Assembly: GCA_017623655.1 (NCBI GenBank)
Contig: JAGAON010000003.1
Span: 327,601 to 391,600, forward strand
Origin: Prevotella sp.
GTDB lineage: Bacteria > Bacteroidota > Bacteroidia > Bacteroidales > Bacteroidaceae
Reading direction: 5' to 3'
Length of the DNA stretch: 64,000 nucleotides
Shown: piece after piece, positions 16,981-26,903 of the stretch
How the letters are laid out: every line of letters starts with the position of its first letter
Position numbering within the stretch: position 1 is the first letter of the stretch
Translations under genes and position numbers: made by a program
Notes under the pieces: generated by a model
The model's database searches: none
What the model saw: the letters and a program-made list of their open reading frames with translations, nothing else
Told to the model about the DNA's origin: nothing

Positions 16981-17442
16981 ATGAAAATACTTGAAGGTAA
17001 ACTGGCCGCTGACGGCCAAAGAATAGGCATAGTGGCCTCCCGCTTTAACGACTTCATCGTCTCTCACCTCATAACCGGCGCCGAAGACTGCTTCGTGCGC
17101 CATGGGGGCGACACCGAAAACCTTACGCTTGCCTACGTTCCGGGGGCGTTCGAGATACCTGTAACGGCACAGAAGATGGCGGAATCAGGCAACTATGACG
17201 CCGTGGTATGCCTCGGGGCAGTCATCCGCGGGGCCACTCCGCACTTCGACATGGTGGCCAACGAGTCGGCGAAAGGCATCGCGCAGGCTGCCATGAAGAG
17301 CGGTGTTCCGGTGCTGAACGGCATACTTACCACCGACAGCATAGAGCAGGCGGTAGAGCGTGCGGGCACAAAGGCCGGCAACAAGGGTGCTGACGCCATG
17401 ATTTCCGCCATCGAGATGATAAACCTTAACAAAGCCCTCTAA
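16981..17442 (+). CDS. ribH: 6,7-dimethyl-8-ribityllumazine synthase RibH
   Basis: Condenses the RibD product (after dephosphorylation) with DHBP to make lumazine, in a hollow capsid or pentamer. 153 residues from the ATG at 16981 ([20 protein letters not shown]). An in-frame start further up, at the ribBA stop, would add 31 unrelated residues and is rejected. Motifs: [26 protein letters not shown] (substrate loop with catalytic His), GILTTDS. Thirteen bases separate it from the DUF1846 gene. Confidence 0.95.
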   Translation: MKILEGKLAADGQRIGIVASRFNDFIVSHLITGAEDCFVRHGGDTENLTLAYVPGAFEIPVTAQKMAESGNYDAVVCLGAVIRGATPHFDMVANESAKGIAQAAMKSGVPVLNGILTTDSIEQAVERAGTKAGNKGADAMISAIEMINLNKAL

Positions 17443-17455
17443 GCAAGAAGAGATA

Positions 17456-18919
17456 ATGAAGTTAGGTTTCGACAACGAGAAATACATACGCATACAGTCC
17501 GAACACATCAAGGAACGCATAGCACAGTTCCGTGGAAAGCTATACCTTGAACTCGGCGGGAAGCTCTTTGACGACCACCATGCCAGCCGTGTGCTGCCGG
17601 GATTCCAGCCTGATTCCAAGCTGCGTATGTTCAAACAGATCAGCGATCAGATAGAGATTGTCATCGTTATCAGTGCGGAAGACATAGAGAAAAACAAGGT
17701 TCGCGCTGACCTTGGCATCACATACGACGAGGATGTGCTGCGCCTTCGCGGCGAGTTTGCCAACCGCGGCTTCTTTGTAGGCTCCGTCGTGATAACCCAC
17801 TACAACGGGCAGCATGCCGCCGACGCGTTCCGCCAGCGGCTGAAACGTATGGGTGTCAAGTCATACGTGCATTACCTTATCGACGGCTATCCCCACAACG
17901 TGTCGCTTATAGCCAGCGATGATGGATTCGGCAAGAACGACTATGTGGAGACGGAACGTCCGCTTGTCATAGTGACGGCTCCCGGACCGGGTTCGGGAAA
18001 GATGGCCGTATGCCTGTCCCAGCTGTATAATGAGCACAAAAGGGGCGTGGAAGCCGGATACGCCAAGTTTGAGACGTTCCCCGTATGGAACCTTCCTTTG
18101 AAGCATCCGGTGAACATTGCCTACGAGGCGGCTACGGCAGACCTTAACGATGTCAACATGATTGACCCGTTCCACCTTGAGGCTTACAACAAGATAGCGG
18201 TCAACTACAACCGTGACATAGAGATTTTCCCCGTGCTCAACGCTCTCTTTGAGGGTATCTACGGCACCAACCCGTACAAGTCACCGACCGACATGGGCGT
18301 GAACATGGTAGGCTTCTGCATCAATGACGACGAGGTATGCTGCGACGCTTCCAAAGATGAGATAATACGAAGGTACTACGATGCCACAAACAAGTTTTCC
18401 GACGGGGCGGACAATGAGAACGAGGTGCAGAAGATACAGCTGCTCTTCAATCAGGCGAAAATCAGCACGGCTACGCGAAAGGTGACCACCGTGGCCAAGC
18501 AACGGCGTGAAGAGACGGGTACGCCATGCGCCGCGATAGAACTGGCCGACGGCACTATGATAACGTCAAAGTCAACGGAACTGCTCGGGCCGAGTGCCGC
18601 ACTGTTGCTCAATGCCACCAAGTATCTGGCGGGAATAGACCATAACGTGCGCCTTATACCGCAGGACATGATAGAGCCGATACAGAAAACCAAGATAGAT
18701 TACCTTGGCGGTAACAACCCGCGCCTGCACACTGACGAGGTCCTTGTGGCGCTGTCAGTGCTCAGCCAGGCAAACGAGGATTGCCGCAAGGCGCTTGAAC
18801 AGCTGCCGGCGTTGCGCGGTTGTCAGGTGCATTCCACGGTGATGCTGTCAGAGGTTGACCGCAAGATATTCAAGAAACTCGGCGTAGGACTGACCTGTGA
18901 TCCCGTGAAAAAGAAGTGA
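17456..18919 (+). CDS. DUF1846 family protein
   Basis: 487 residues, matching by eye the DUF1846 family of roughly 500-residue cytoplasmic proteins whose biochemical role I cannot name. It opens KLGFDNEKYIRIQSEHIKERI, has LRGEFANRGFFVGSVVITHYNGQ, and carries a glycine-rich phosphate-loop-like stretch TAPGPGSGKMAV (about 179-190). It starts 13 bases after ribH, so it appears to be the last gene of the riboflavin operon. A flavin link is an inference from position only. Confidence 0.88.
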   Translation: MKLGFDNEKYIRIQSEHIKERIAQFRGKLYLELGGKLFDDHHASRVLPGFQPDSKLRMFKQISDQIEIVIVISAEDIEKNKVRADLGITYDEDVLRLRGEFANRGFFVGSVVITHYNGQHAADAFRQRLKRMGVKSYVHYLIDGYPHNVSLIASDDGFGKNDYVETERPLVIVTAPGPGSGKMAVCLSQLYNEHKRGVEAGYAKFETFPVWNLPLKHPVNIAYEAATADLNDVNMIDPFHLEAYNKIAVNYNRDIEIFPVLNALFEGIYGTNPYKSPTDMGVNMVGFCINDDEVCCDASKDEIIRRYYDATNKFSDGADNENEVQKIQLLFNQAKISTATRKVTTVAKQRREETGTPCAAIELADGTMITSKSTELLGPSAALLLNATKYLAGIDHNVRLIPQDMIEPIQKTKIDYLGGNNPRLHTDEVLVALSVLSQANEDCRKALEQLPALRGCQVHSTVMLSEVDRKIFKKLGVGLTCDPVKKK

Positions 18920-18985
18920 AGGGCATAGTTCGTTTGCCTCTTTTGTAATGCGCAGGCAGTCAGGTATATACATGATGCCTGCGTG

Positions 18986-19066
18986 AAAGGGTGCTGATTA
19001 CCTTGTAAAAGGGTGCTGATTATACTGCAATCAGGCCTCTTTTACAAGGTAATCAGCACCCTTTTG
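18986..19066 (+). repeat. repeat C cluster, possible riboflavin operon terminator
   Basis: AAAGGGTGCTGATTACCTTG pairs with CAAGGTAATCAGCACCCTTT about 40 bases on, enclosing two more half-sites. Lies 67 bases after the last gene of the operon. Confidence 0.75.
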
Positions 19067-19136
19067 TTTTGCGGCATGCCGTGCCTACTGTCGCAATCAG
19101 CGTTCTTTTATTGTATTCGGTCATTTTGTCGGCACA

Positions 19137-19219
19137 TGTAGAGACGATGTATTACATCGTCTCATTATCTTTGTCGTCCGCCGTTGTCTGCCGAGACGAT
19201 GTGGTACATCGTCTCTACA
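19137..19219. repeat. repeat B, inverted orientation
   Basis: Same paired palindromes as at 2479 and 11837, read from the other strand, with the reverse of the GGCGGACGAC-type spacer. Confidence 0.88.
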
Positions 19220-19276
19220 CGCGGGCAATTATACGTGCCCCGGATGGTATTTGTAATGTTTTTGAACCACGATATT

Positions 19277-19293
19277 TTGTAGGGACGCACCTT
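19277..19293. repeat. repeat A, truncated
   Basis: TTGTAGGGACGCACCTT then unrelated TCTCTGCATG; the second half of the palindrome is missing, marking a breakpoint just before the D element. Confidence 0.7.
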
Positions 19294-19331
19294 TTCTCTG
19301 CATGTGTGAGGCACAATTAATTGTCGCCTCC

Positions 19332-19644
19332 GAACCCCGAAGGGGTGACAGAACATAGCACAGGGTGTTAACCCTGTGTTTATGTGTCATGTCCGCAAAA
19401 CGTATCGGGAACCCCGAAGCCGATAGGCGAGGCGGGTATTGGCTGCCGAGGGGTGATATACCTATCGTATATCACGCGCTGCGATACAAATATATGGTAG
19501 TGGTTCTTTACGGTATTGTGTCACCCCTCGTCGCACGTCGTGCTCCTCGCCTGCCGGCTTCGGGGTTCCCGATACCATTTTTTGCATGTAATACTAACAC
19601 AGGGTTAACACCCTGTGCTATGTTCTGTCACCCTTTCAGGGTTC
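19332..19644. repeat. repeat D, ~313-bp nested inverted repeat
   Basis: Outer arms GAACCCCGAAGGGGTGACAG...CACAGGGTGTTAACCCTGTG and their complement. An inner pair follows: GGGAACCCCGAAGCCGATAG with GCCGGCTTCGGGGTTCCCGA. The middle contains CTCGTCGCACGTCGTGCTCC. Copies at 26588 and 31396. Confidence 0.85.
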
Positions 19645-19693
19645 ATCATACCATGTTTTCGTTGCGTTGGTAATGTTTTTGAACGGCGATATT

Positions 19694-19793
19694 TTGTAGG
19701 GACGCACCTTGGTGCGTCCGAATTGCAACGTATTTCCGTATCGGCGGGTATGTTATCCCGCACCGGCGGATGCACCAAGGTGCGTCCCTACAA
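19694..19793. repeat. repeat A, composite inverted element
   Basis: Standard ends TTGTAGGGACG and CCCTACAA. The spacer holds GGCGGGTATGTTATCCCGCA, shared in inverted form with the copy at 11507. Confidence 0.85.
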
Positions 19794-20012
19794 CATCGTT
19801 TGCATTAAGCGGGTACGGCTTCCCGTCCACTTTTGGACTGGCGGAGCAATGATTTCTTACGCCAAGAATTAACAAATGACGAGAAAAAGTAAATCTGTAA
19901 GTAAAATAATGCTGTATAGTTACAATTTGTAATTGTACGGCGTTATTTTGCTTACAGATTGAAGATTTTGCCTGATTGATAGGTAAAAAGCCTGTAAAAA
20001 CGTGTCGAAAGA

Positions 20013-20044
20013 TTTGTCAAAAAGAAAGAATATATGTAATTTTG
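20013..20044 (+). promoter_or_regulatory. promoter of gltBD
   Basis: TTTG at 20013-20016, 20 bases, TAATTTTG at 20037-20044. About 95 bases before the gltB ATG. Confidence 0.78.
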
Positions 20045-20138
20045 CAGACGAAATGATGCAAAAAGCCGCTTGTTTATGACATGATGCAATGTAAAAGCGG
20101 TAAGAAGAGACAACAACACATAAAACATTTGACCGATT

Positions 20139-23100
20139 ATGAGAGAAGGATTGTATGATGCCCAATATGAGCATGACGCTTGCGGCGTGGGCATGGTGGT
20201 TAACATCCACGGCAACAAAAGCCATGATTTGGTGGACAATGCCTTGAGAGTGCTTGAGAACATGGAGCACCGTGGCGCGGAAACCCGTGACAAGACGGGC
20301 GACGGTGCGGGCATACTGTTGCAGATTCCTCATGAGTTCATCCTGCTGCAAGGCATTCCCGTGCCTGAAAAGGGGAAGTATGGGACGGGACTCGTCTTCC
20401 TGCCGAAAGACGGCGGGAGGCAGGACGAGATTCTGTCCGTTATGATTGAGGAGATAGAACGTGAGGGACTGACGCTGATGCACCTGCGCAATGTCCCCAC
20501 GTGTCCGGAGATTTTGGGCGCGGGAGCGCGTGATGTGGAGCCTGACATCAAGCAGGTCTTCGTCACGGGAGTGTCTGACGATAATGCGGAAGTCTTTGAA
20601 CGTATATTATATAAGGTACGCAAGAAGATAGAGAGGCGCATTGACGACGAGGATTTCTACATCTGTTCGCTGTCCAGCAAGGACATTGTCTATAAGGGAA
20701 TGCTGACCTCAGGGCAGCTGCGCCGCTACTACCCCGACCTTTCAAACAATTACTTTACGAGTGGCTTGGCGCTGGTTCATTCTCGCTTCTCCACCAACAC
20801 GTTCCCGAAGTGGAAACTGGCGCAGCCGTTCCGCCTGCTCTGTCACAACGGAGAGATAAACACCGTGCGCGGCAACCGCGGGTGGATGAAGGCCCGCGAG
20901 AGCGTGCTTTCGTCTGAGGCCTTGGGCGACATAAAGAACCTCCGGCCTATATTGCAGGAGGGAATGTCTGACTCCGCCAGCCTTGACAACGTGTTCGAGT
21001 TCCTCGTCCAGAGCGGGATGTCGCTGCCGCAGGCCATGGCCATCCTCGTGCCGGAGTCCTTCAACGACAAGAATCCTATCTCGGAAGATCTCAAGGCTTT
21101 CTATGAATACTACTCGATATTGATGGAACCGTGGGACGGGCCTGCCGCGCTGATGTTCTCTGACGGACGCTATGCGGGCGGAATGCTTGACAGAAACGGC
21201 CTGCGTCCGTCACGCTATACCATCACGAAGAGCGGCCTTATGGTCGTTGCCTCGGAGGTGGGCGTGATGGACTTTGAACCAAGTGACGTGGTAAGCAAGG
21301 GGCGCCTGCAACCGGGAAAGATACTGCTTATAGACACGCTTGAGGGCAAAATATACTATGATGGAGAGATAAAGGAGAAGCTGGCGGGTGAACATCCTTA
21401 CCGCCAATGGCTGTCAACGAACCGCATACAGCTGGAGAAACTGAAGTCAGGACGTAAGGTTGACAACGCCGTCAGCGACTTTGACCGCAAGCTGATAGCC
21501 TTTGGTTTCGGACAGGAGGACATAGACAAGACCGTAGTGCCGATGTGTACCAACGGGCAGGAGCCTGTGGCGGCCATGGGTAACGACACTCCTCTGGCTG
21601 TAATATCCGACAAACCGCAGATTTTCTTCAACTACTTCCGCCAGCAGTTCGCGCAGGTCACCAACCCGGCCATAGACCCTATACGCGAGGAACTGGTCAT
21701 GTCGCTCACGGAATATATAGGCCGCGTGGGCTCGGGAATACTCAATCCCGACGAAAGTAACTGCAAGATGGTGCGTCTGCCGCAGCCGGTGCTGACCAAT
21801 ACGGAGCTTGACATCCTCTGCAACATACGCTACAAGGGGTTCAAGACAAAGAAACTGCCGATACTGTTCAACGTTACTGACGGTGAGGCGGGGCTGTGCA
21901 AAGCCCTCAATGACCTCTGCAAGGCGGCGGAACAGTCGGTGGATGACGGCGTGAACTACATCATCCTGTCAGACCGTGACATTGACGGCAGCCGGGCGGC
22001 GATACCGTCTCTGCTCGCCGTAAGCGCCGTACACCACTACCTTATATCCGTCGGCAAGCGCGTGCAGACCGCACTTATCGTTGAGTCCGGCGAGATTCGC
22101 GAGGTCATGCACGCCGCGCTGCTGCTGGGATATGGCGCGTCCGCCATCAACCCTTACATGACATTCGCCGTCATTGACGACCTTGTCAGGAAGCATAAGG
22201 TGCAGGAAGAGTATGCCACAGCGGAGAAAAACTACATCAAGGCGGTTGACAAAGGACTGAAAAAGATTATGTCCAAGATGGGCATATCGACCATACGCTC
22301 CTACCGAGGAGCCAAGATATTCGAGGCGGTGGGCCTTTCCGACGAGCTGTTGCAGACCTATTTCGGTACTGACAAGTCAACGATTGGCGGCATAGGACTG
22401 CGTGACATCGCCCGTGACGCCGTCAGTCTGCATGACAGTGCGTTCCTGCCTAAGCGGCTTGACGGCTTCCTTCCCAACACGGGACTGTTCAACTACCGCA
22501 AGGATGGCATTGATCATGCGTGGAATCCTGATACCATCGCCAACCTGCAACTGGCCACACGGATGGGCTCTTACAAGAAGTATAAGGAGTGGGAGGCTAT
22601 GGTTGACAAGAAGGAAAGGCCGATATTCCTGCGTGACTTCATGGGTTTCAGGAAGGCCGCAAAGCCTGTTCCGCTGGAAGAAGTGGAGCCGGTGGAGTCC
22701 ATTGTCAGGCACTTTGTCACGGGAGCCATGTCCTTTGGCGCCCTGTCCATAGAGGCACACGAGGCTCTTGCGCTTGCGATGAACAAGCTCGGGGCACGCT
22801 CCAACACCGGTGAGGGCGGCGAAGACAATGCACGTTACCACACGATGGTCGATGGGGTGAGCCTTTCTTCCAAGACAAAGCAGATTGCCTCGGGACGCTT
22901 CGGAGTAACGGCCGAATACCTTGTGAATGCCGAGGAGATACAGATAAAGGTGGCACAGGGAGCCAAGCCGGGCGAAGGCGGACAGCTGCCGGGCTTCAAG
23001 GTGAACAAGATTATAGCCAAGACACGTAACGCGATACCCGGCATCACGCTCATATCACCACCGCCTCACCACGACATCTACTCCATCGAGGACCTTGCGC

Positions 23101-24623
23101 AGCTCATCTTCGACTTGAAAAACATCAACCCTACGGCTGCCGTCTCTGTGAAACTCGTTGCCGAAAGCGGCGTGGGAACCATCGCGGCAGGCGTTGCCAA
23201 GGCCAAGGCCGACCTCATAGTAATCTCCGGAGCGGAGGGAGGAACGGGCGCATCTCCAGCATCTTCCATGCGTTTCGCTGGCATATCACCGGAGATAGGG
23301 CTTGCCGAGACACAGCAAACGCTTGTGATGAACGGGCTGCGTAACCAAGTAAGGTTGCAGACTGACGGCCAGTTGAAGACGGCACGCGACGTGATTCTGA
23401 TGGCGATGTTGGGTGCGGACGAGTTCTCTTTCGGCACGTTGCCGCTGATAGTGCTTGGCTGTTTGATGATGCGCAAGTGCAACACCAACACCTGTCCGGT
23501 GGGTGTAGCGACGCAGGATGAGCGTCTTCGCGCCAAGTTCCGCGGCCGTGCGGAGTATGTAGTGAACTTCTTTACCTTCCTTGCGGAGCGTACCCGTGAG
23601 TATCTTGCGGAGATAGGGGTGCGGAATCTGAAAGAGATAATAGGCCGGACAGACCTTATCGAGGTTCATGCCGCAGACCCGACAACCAAGCAGGGCACGA
23701 TAGACTTCTCGCGTTTGCTTTACAAACCCGGGACGGACAAGCCCCTGTGTTGGGACCGTGAGGCGTTCACCAAGGTGGAAGGCGTGAAGGATTTTGACAT
23801 CATCAAGGCCTGTGCGCAAGCCATTGACAACAAGGAAGAGGTGAATCTCGATTACGCTATCAAGAACACCGACCGTGCCGTGGGCACCATGTTGTCAGGT
23901 GTCATAGCCAAGAAGTACGGTGAGGAGGGCCTGCCCGACAGCACGATAAACATCAAGTTCAAGGGCTCTGCCGGGCAATCATTCGGAGCTTTCGCCGTGA
24001 AGGGCGTGAACCTGAAGCTGGAAGGCGAGGCAAACGACTACTTCGGCAAGGGACTTTCAGGCGGAAGAATAGCCATATTGCCTCCTGCCAGAGCCAATGC
24101 CGACTTCGTGGCGGAGGATAATATCATAGCGGGCAATACCGGTCTCTACGGCGCCACAACCGGTGAACTGTACGTTAACGGCCGTGTGGGCGAGCGTTTC
24201 GCCGTCCGCAACTCCGGCGCCATGGCCGTCGTGGAAGGCGCGGGCGACCATTGCTGCGAGTACATGACCGGCGGCCGTGTGGTGGTCTTGGGCGAGACAG
24301 GGCGTAACTTCGCCGCCGGAATGTCGGGAGGCGTGGCATACGTATGGGACAAGAACCATAATTTCGACTACTACTGCAACATGGATCAGGTGGAGATAAA
24401 CCTCGTTGAGGAGGCTGCCTACCGCAAGGAGCTGAAAGAACTGATACGCAAGCACTACCTATACACCGGTTCCGCGCTGGCGGGCAGGATGCTTGACGAC
24501 TGGAACAGGTACGTGGAAGACTTCATACAGGTCGTGCCTATCGAGTACAAGCGTGTGTTGCAGGAAGAGCAGATGCGTGTGTTACAGGAGAAAATAGCAA
24601 ATATGCAGTTGATAAATAACTAA
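20139..24623 (+). CDS. gltB: glutamate synthase large subunit GltB
   Basis: Transfers the amide of glutamine to 2-oxoglutarate with electrons from the small subunit. 1494 residues, normal length. The N-terminal Ntn glutaminase opens ...HDACGVGMV, with nucleophile Cys15, so only a 14-residue propeptide would be removed. The central/FMN part has GEGGEDNARYHTMVDG, GAKPGEGGQLPGFKV and GAEGGTGASP. The 3Fe-4S cysteines lie in CLMMRKCNTNTCPVGVA. The C-terminal GXGXG beta-helix is rich in Gly (GKGLSGGRIAI, ATTGELYVNG). Good promoter upstream. gltD follows after a 112-base gap filled by an inverted repeat. Confidence 0.97.
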   Translation: MREGLYDAQYEHDACGVGMVVNIHGNKSHDLVDNALRVLENMEHRGAETRDKTGDGAGILLQIPHEFILLQGIPVPEKGKYGTGLVFLPKDGGRQDEILSVMIEEIEREGLTLMHLRNVPTCPEILGAGARDVEPDIKQVFVTGVSDDNAEVFERILYKVRKKIERRIDDEDFYICSLSSKDIVYKGMLTSGQLRRYYPDLSNNYFTSGLALVHSRFSTNTFPKWKLAQPFRLLCHNGEINTVRGNRGWMKARESVLSSEALGDIKNLRPILQEGMSDSASLDNVFEFLVQSGMSLPQAMAILVPESFNDKNPISEDLKAFYEYYSILMEPWDGPAALMFSDGRYAGGMLDRNGLRPSRYTITKSGLMVVASEVGVMDFEPSDVVSKGRLQPGKILLIDTLEGKIYYDGEIKEKLAGEHPYRQWLSTNRIQLEKLKSGRKVDNAVSDFDRKLIAFGFGQEDIDKTVVPMCTNGQEPVAAMGNDTPLAVISDKPQIFFNYFRQQFAQVTNPAIDPIREELVMSLTEYIGRVGSGILNPDESNCKMVRLPQPVLTNTELDILCNIRYKGFKTKKLPILFNVTDGEAGLCKALNDLCKAAEQSVDDGVNYIILSDRDIDGSRAAIPSLLAVSAVHHYLISVGKRVQTALIVESGEIREVMHAALLLGYGASAINPYMTFAVIDDLVRKHKVQEEYATAEKNYIKAVDKGLKKIMSKMGISTIRSYRGAKIFEAVGLSDELLQTYFGTDKSTIGGIGLRDIARDAVSLHDSAFLPKRLDGFLPNTGLFNYRKDGIDHAWNPDTIANLQLATRMGSYKKYKEWEAMVDKKERPIFLRDFMGFRKAAKPVPLEEVEPVESIVRHFVTGAMSFGALSIEAHEALALAMNKLGARSNTGEGGEDNARYHTMVDGVSLSSKTKQIASGRFGVTAEYLVNAEEIQIKVAQGAKPGEGGQLPGFKVNKIIAKTRNAIPGITLISPPPHHDIYSIEDLAQLIFDLKNINPTAAVSVKLVAESGVGTIAAGVAKAKADLIVISGAEGGTGASPASSMRFAGISPEIGLAETQQTLVMNGLRNQVRLQTDGQLKTARDVILMAMLGADEFSFGTLPLIVLGCLMMRKCNTNTCPVGVATQDERLRAKFRGRAEYVVNFFTFLAERTREYLAEIGVRNLKEIIGRTDLIEVHAADPTTKQGTIDFSRLLYKPGTDKPLCWDREAFTKVEGVKDFDIIKACAQAIDNKEEVNLDYAIKNTDRAVGTMLSGVIAKKYGEEGLPDSTINIKFKGSAGQSFGAFAVKGVNLKLEGEANDYFGKGLSGGRIAILPPARANADFVAEDNIIAGNTGLYGATTGELYVNGRVGERFAVRNSGAMAVVEGAGDHCCEYMTGGRVVVLGETGRNFAAGMSGGVAYVWDKNHNFDYYCNMDQVEINLVEEAAYRKELKELIRKHYLYTGSALAGRMLDDWNRYVEDFIQVVPIEYKRVLQEEQMRVLQEKIANMQLINN

Positions 24624-24628
24624 AATAC

Positions 24629-24721
24629 GGCCCCCTCCCAACCTCCCCGAGGGGGAGGAGAAGAATGTAAAGACGGGTATAAAGCATACCACGCCTCCCC
24701 TCGGGGAGGTTGGGTGGGGGC
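24629..24721. repeat. repeat F, inverted repeat between gltB and gltD
   Basis: Arms GCCCCCTCCCAACCTCCCC and its complement match at 18 of 19 positions. Each is followed by its own small palindrome (CTCCCCGAGGGGGAG; CTCCCCTCGGGGAG), and the inner gap is about 35 bases. It fills almost the whole gltB-gltD gap and could form a stable hairpin in the shared transcript. Confidence 0.82.
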
Positions 24722-24735
24722 TGCCAAAACAATTA

Positions 24736-26106
24736 ATGACAACAATGGGAAATCCAAAAGCATTTCTGACTATACATAGAAAGGAGGCCGGCTACCGCGA
24801 CCTTCATGACCGGATACAGGACTTTGGCGAGGTGGAACAGACGCTTAACTCTCACGACCGCAAGTTACAGGCAAGCCGTTGCATGGACTGCGGAGTGCCG
24901 TTCTGCCACTGGGCATGCCCGCTCGGCAACAAACCGCCGGAGTGGAACGATGCACTTTACAGGGGAGACTGGGCGCTTGCATACCGTCTTCTCAACTCTA
25001 CCAATGACTTTCCCGAGTTTACAGGGCGGATATGTCCGGCGCTTTGCGAGAAGGCCTGCGTGCTGAACCTTACCGACCATGAGCCGACCACCAACCGCGA
25101 GGATGAGTGTGCCATCACGGAAGGCGCATGGCGGGAGAACATTATACAGCCGCAGCAGTACGAACGCAATGGCAAGACCGTTGCCGTCATAGGCGCAGGG
25201 CCGGCCGGACTGGTCGCCGCCAACCGCCTGAACAAGATGGGTTACACCGTAACCGTGTTCGACAAGAACGAGGCTGCGGGCGGTCTTCTGCGCTACGGCA
25301 TACCTAACTTCAAGCTGAACAAGAAGGTTATAGACCGCCGCATGAACCTATTGGAGCAGGAGGGCATACGGTTCGTCTTCGGAACGGAAATAGACTTGCA
25401 ACAGCTTGCAACCGACGGACGGCTGCCGCAGGGCGAGTTTGACGCGTATGTGGTGGGCACCGGCACGCCGGTGGCACGTGACCTCAACATCCCCGGCCGC
25501 GAATTGAAGGGCGTGCACCTCGCCTTGGAACTGCTCTCACAGCAGAACCGCGTGCTGGCGGGCATGGAGTTCTCAAAGGACGAGCGTGTGACGGCCAAGG
25601 GCAAGGACGTGCTTGTCATCGGAGGTGGCGACACCGGCTCTGACTGCATAGGCACATCACACCGTCAGGGATGCCTCAGCGTGACGCAGATAGAGATAAT
25701 GCCGAAGCCCGTGGAGGGTCCGGAAGACCCCGCCAACCCTTGGCCAAACTGGCCGCGCACACTGAAGACCACCTCATCACACGAGGAAGGATGCGTGCGC
25801 CGCTGGAACATCAACTCCTTGGAGTTCCTCGGTAAGGACGGGAAACTGACCGGTGTGCGTGTGCAGCCTATCGACTGGGAACCCAATCCGGAAGGCGGCA
25901 GGCCGAAGATGGTGCCGGCAGGAGAACCGGAAGTAATCAAGTGCGAGATTTGCTTCCTCGCCATGGGCTTCCTGAAACCGGAACAACCCAAGTTCGCCGA
26001 CAACGTATTCGTATGCGGTGACGCGGCATCGGGAGCGTCACTCGTGGTCCGTGCCATGGCAAGCGGCAGGGATGCGGCAAGGAAAGTAGATGCGTATTTG
26101 GGGTAG
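24736..26106 (+). CDS. gltD: glutamate synthase small subunit GltD
   Basis: FAD/NADPH and iron-sulfur subunit that feeds electrons to GltB. 456 residues. N-terminal [4Fe-4S] cysteine sets CMDCGVPFCHWACPLGNKPP and GRICPALCEKAC. FAD-binding GAGPAGLVAANRL near 155 followed by GGLLRYGIPNFKL, NADPH-binding GGGDTGSDCIG, and a closing GDAASGASLVVRAMASGR. A second ATG three codons in (MGNPKAFL) is equally possible as start. Follows gltB in the same direction. Confidence 0.96.
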   Translation: MTTMGNPKAFLTIHRKEAGYRDLHDRIQDFGEVEQTLNSHDRKLQASRCMDCGVPFCHWACPLGNKPPEWNDALYRGDWALAYRLLNSTNDFPEFTGRICPALCEKACVLNLTDHEPTTNREDECAITEGAWRENIIQPQQYERNGKTVAVIGAGPAGLVAANRLNKMGYTVTVFDKNEAAGGLLRYGIPNFKLNKKVIDRRMNLLEQEGIRFVFGTEIDLQQLATDGRLPQGEFDAYVVGTGTPVARDLNIPGRELKGVHLALELLSQQNRVLAGMEFSKDERVTAKGKDVLVIGGGDTGSDCIGTSHRQGCLSVTQIEIMPKPVEGPEDPANPWPNWPRTLKTTSSHEEGCVRRWNINSLEFLGKDGKLTGVRVQPIDWEPNPEGGRPKMVPAGEPEVIKCEICFLAMGFLKPEQPKFADNVFVCGDAASGASLVVRAMASGRDAARKVDAYLG

Positions 26107-26117
26107 CCGATGGACAG

Positions 26118-26214
26118 GTTGTAGGTTTTAGGTGTTAGGTTGCGCTACGCTTGGTCATGGTTTGTCTTGTTCCAAGCCGAAAGACCTATAACCTAAAACC
26201 ATCAACCTACAACC
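26118..26214. repeat. repeat H, imperfect inverted repeat
   Basis: GGTTGTAGGTTTTAGG... pairs imperfectly with AACCTAAAACCATCAACCTACAACC. The interior (TAGGTTGCGCTACGCTTGGT) recurs in altered form at 32695-32815. It directly follows gltD and could terminate it. Confidence 0.6.
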
Positions 26215-26299
26215 ATGAAAGAATCATCCATTCTCTCATAATTATTATTTTCTTCAAGGCGGATGTCCTCTTTGGTGGAGGGCATCCGCCGACACGTTT

Positions 26300-26386
26300 T
26301 GCAATCAGCACCTGATTACCCGGTAATCAGGTGCTGATTGCAGTGTAAAAGGGCGCTGATTACACGGTAAACAGGTGCTGATTGCG
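26300..26386. repeat. repeat C cluster
   Basis: GCAATCAGCACCTGATTACC and GGTAATCAGGTGCTGATTGC form one palindrome; two further GCTGATTACAC/AGGTGCTGATTGC half-sites follow. Confidence 0.78.
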
Positions 26387-26587
26387 GCGGCATCCGTATG
26401 ATATTGTTTTTCAGTCATATAGAAATACGGAAAAGAAGTAGGCACGGCATTCAGCCGTGCAGCAAACGTTTCCTTGTCTGTAAGGCGCTTGCATGACAGG
26501 ATGCCGTGCCTGTTTCTTCGCCGTGCTGTTCGGAATTGCCATTGACGGAGGCTGGGAATGTGACAAAATAATAATGCAACAGGCGGT

Positions 26588-26903
26588 GAACCCCGAAAGG
26601 GTGACAGAATACAGCCCAGGGTGTCAACCCTGGGAATTGTAGCGTTTGACGATAAAATGTATTGGCACCCCGCAGCCGGCAGGCGAGGAGCACAACGTGC
26701 GACGAGGGGTGTTGAATCTCTGTTTGTCGTGATTTTGTTTTTCCTGTGTGGCCGTTTCTGTTTCCTCGCACCATTTTTCACCCCTCGCTGCCCTGCGGGC
26801 ATCTCGCCTTCCGGCTGCGGGGTGCCGATACTGTTATTTGCATTCACCGTCCGCCTCCCCGGGGTTGACACCCCGGGCTGTATTCTGTCACCCCTTTGGG
26901 GTT
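26588..26903. repeat. repeat D, ~316-bp nested inverted repeat
   Basis: Same outline as the copy at 19332, but diverged: GAACCCCGAAAGGGTGACAG at the left, CTGTCACCCCTTTGGGGTTC at the right, and inner arms around CACCCCGCAGCCGGCAGGCG. Confidence 0.8.

Larger units (their letters stand above)
18920..20012. other. gene-free repeat island before gltB
   Basis: In order: C cluster (18986-19066), G remnant (19068-19110, GCATGCCGTGCCTACTGTCGC), inverted B element (19137-19219), truncated A (19277-19293), D element (19332-19644), A element (19694-19793). Then about 220 bases of plain AT-rich sequence up to the gltB promoter. No coding region is supported. Confidence 0.85.

Noticed and set aside
19069-19320. 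83-residue frame with MYYIVSLSLSSAVVCRDDVVH
   Set aside because: Translation of the B element; the same peptide appears wherever B is copied, including gene-free islands at 2.5 and 11.9 kb.
26305-26871. 188-residue minus-strand frame after gltD
   Set aside because: Runs through C, G and D repeats; composition and junctions follow the repeats, not a protein.
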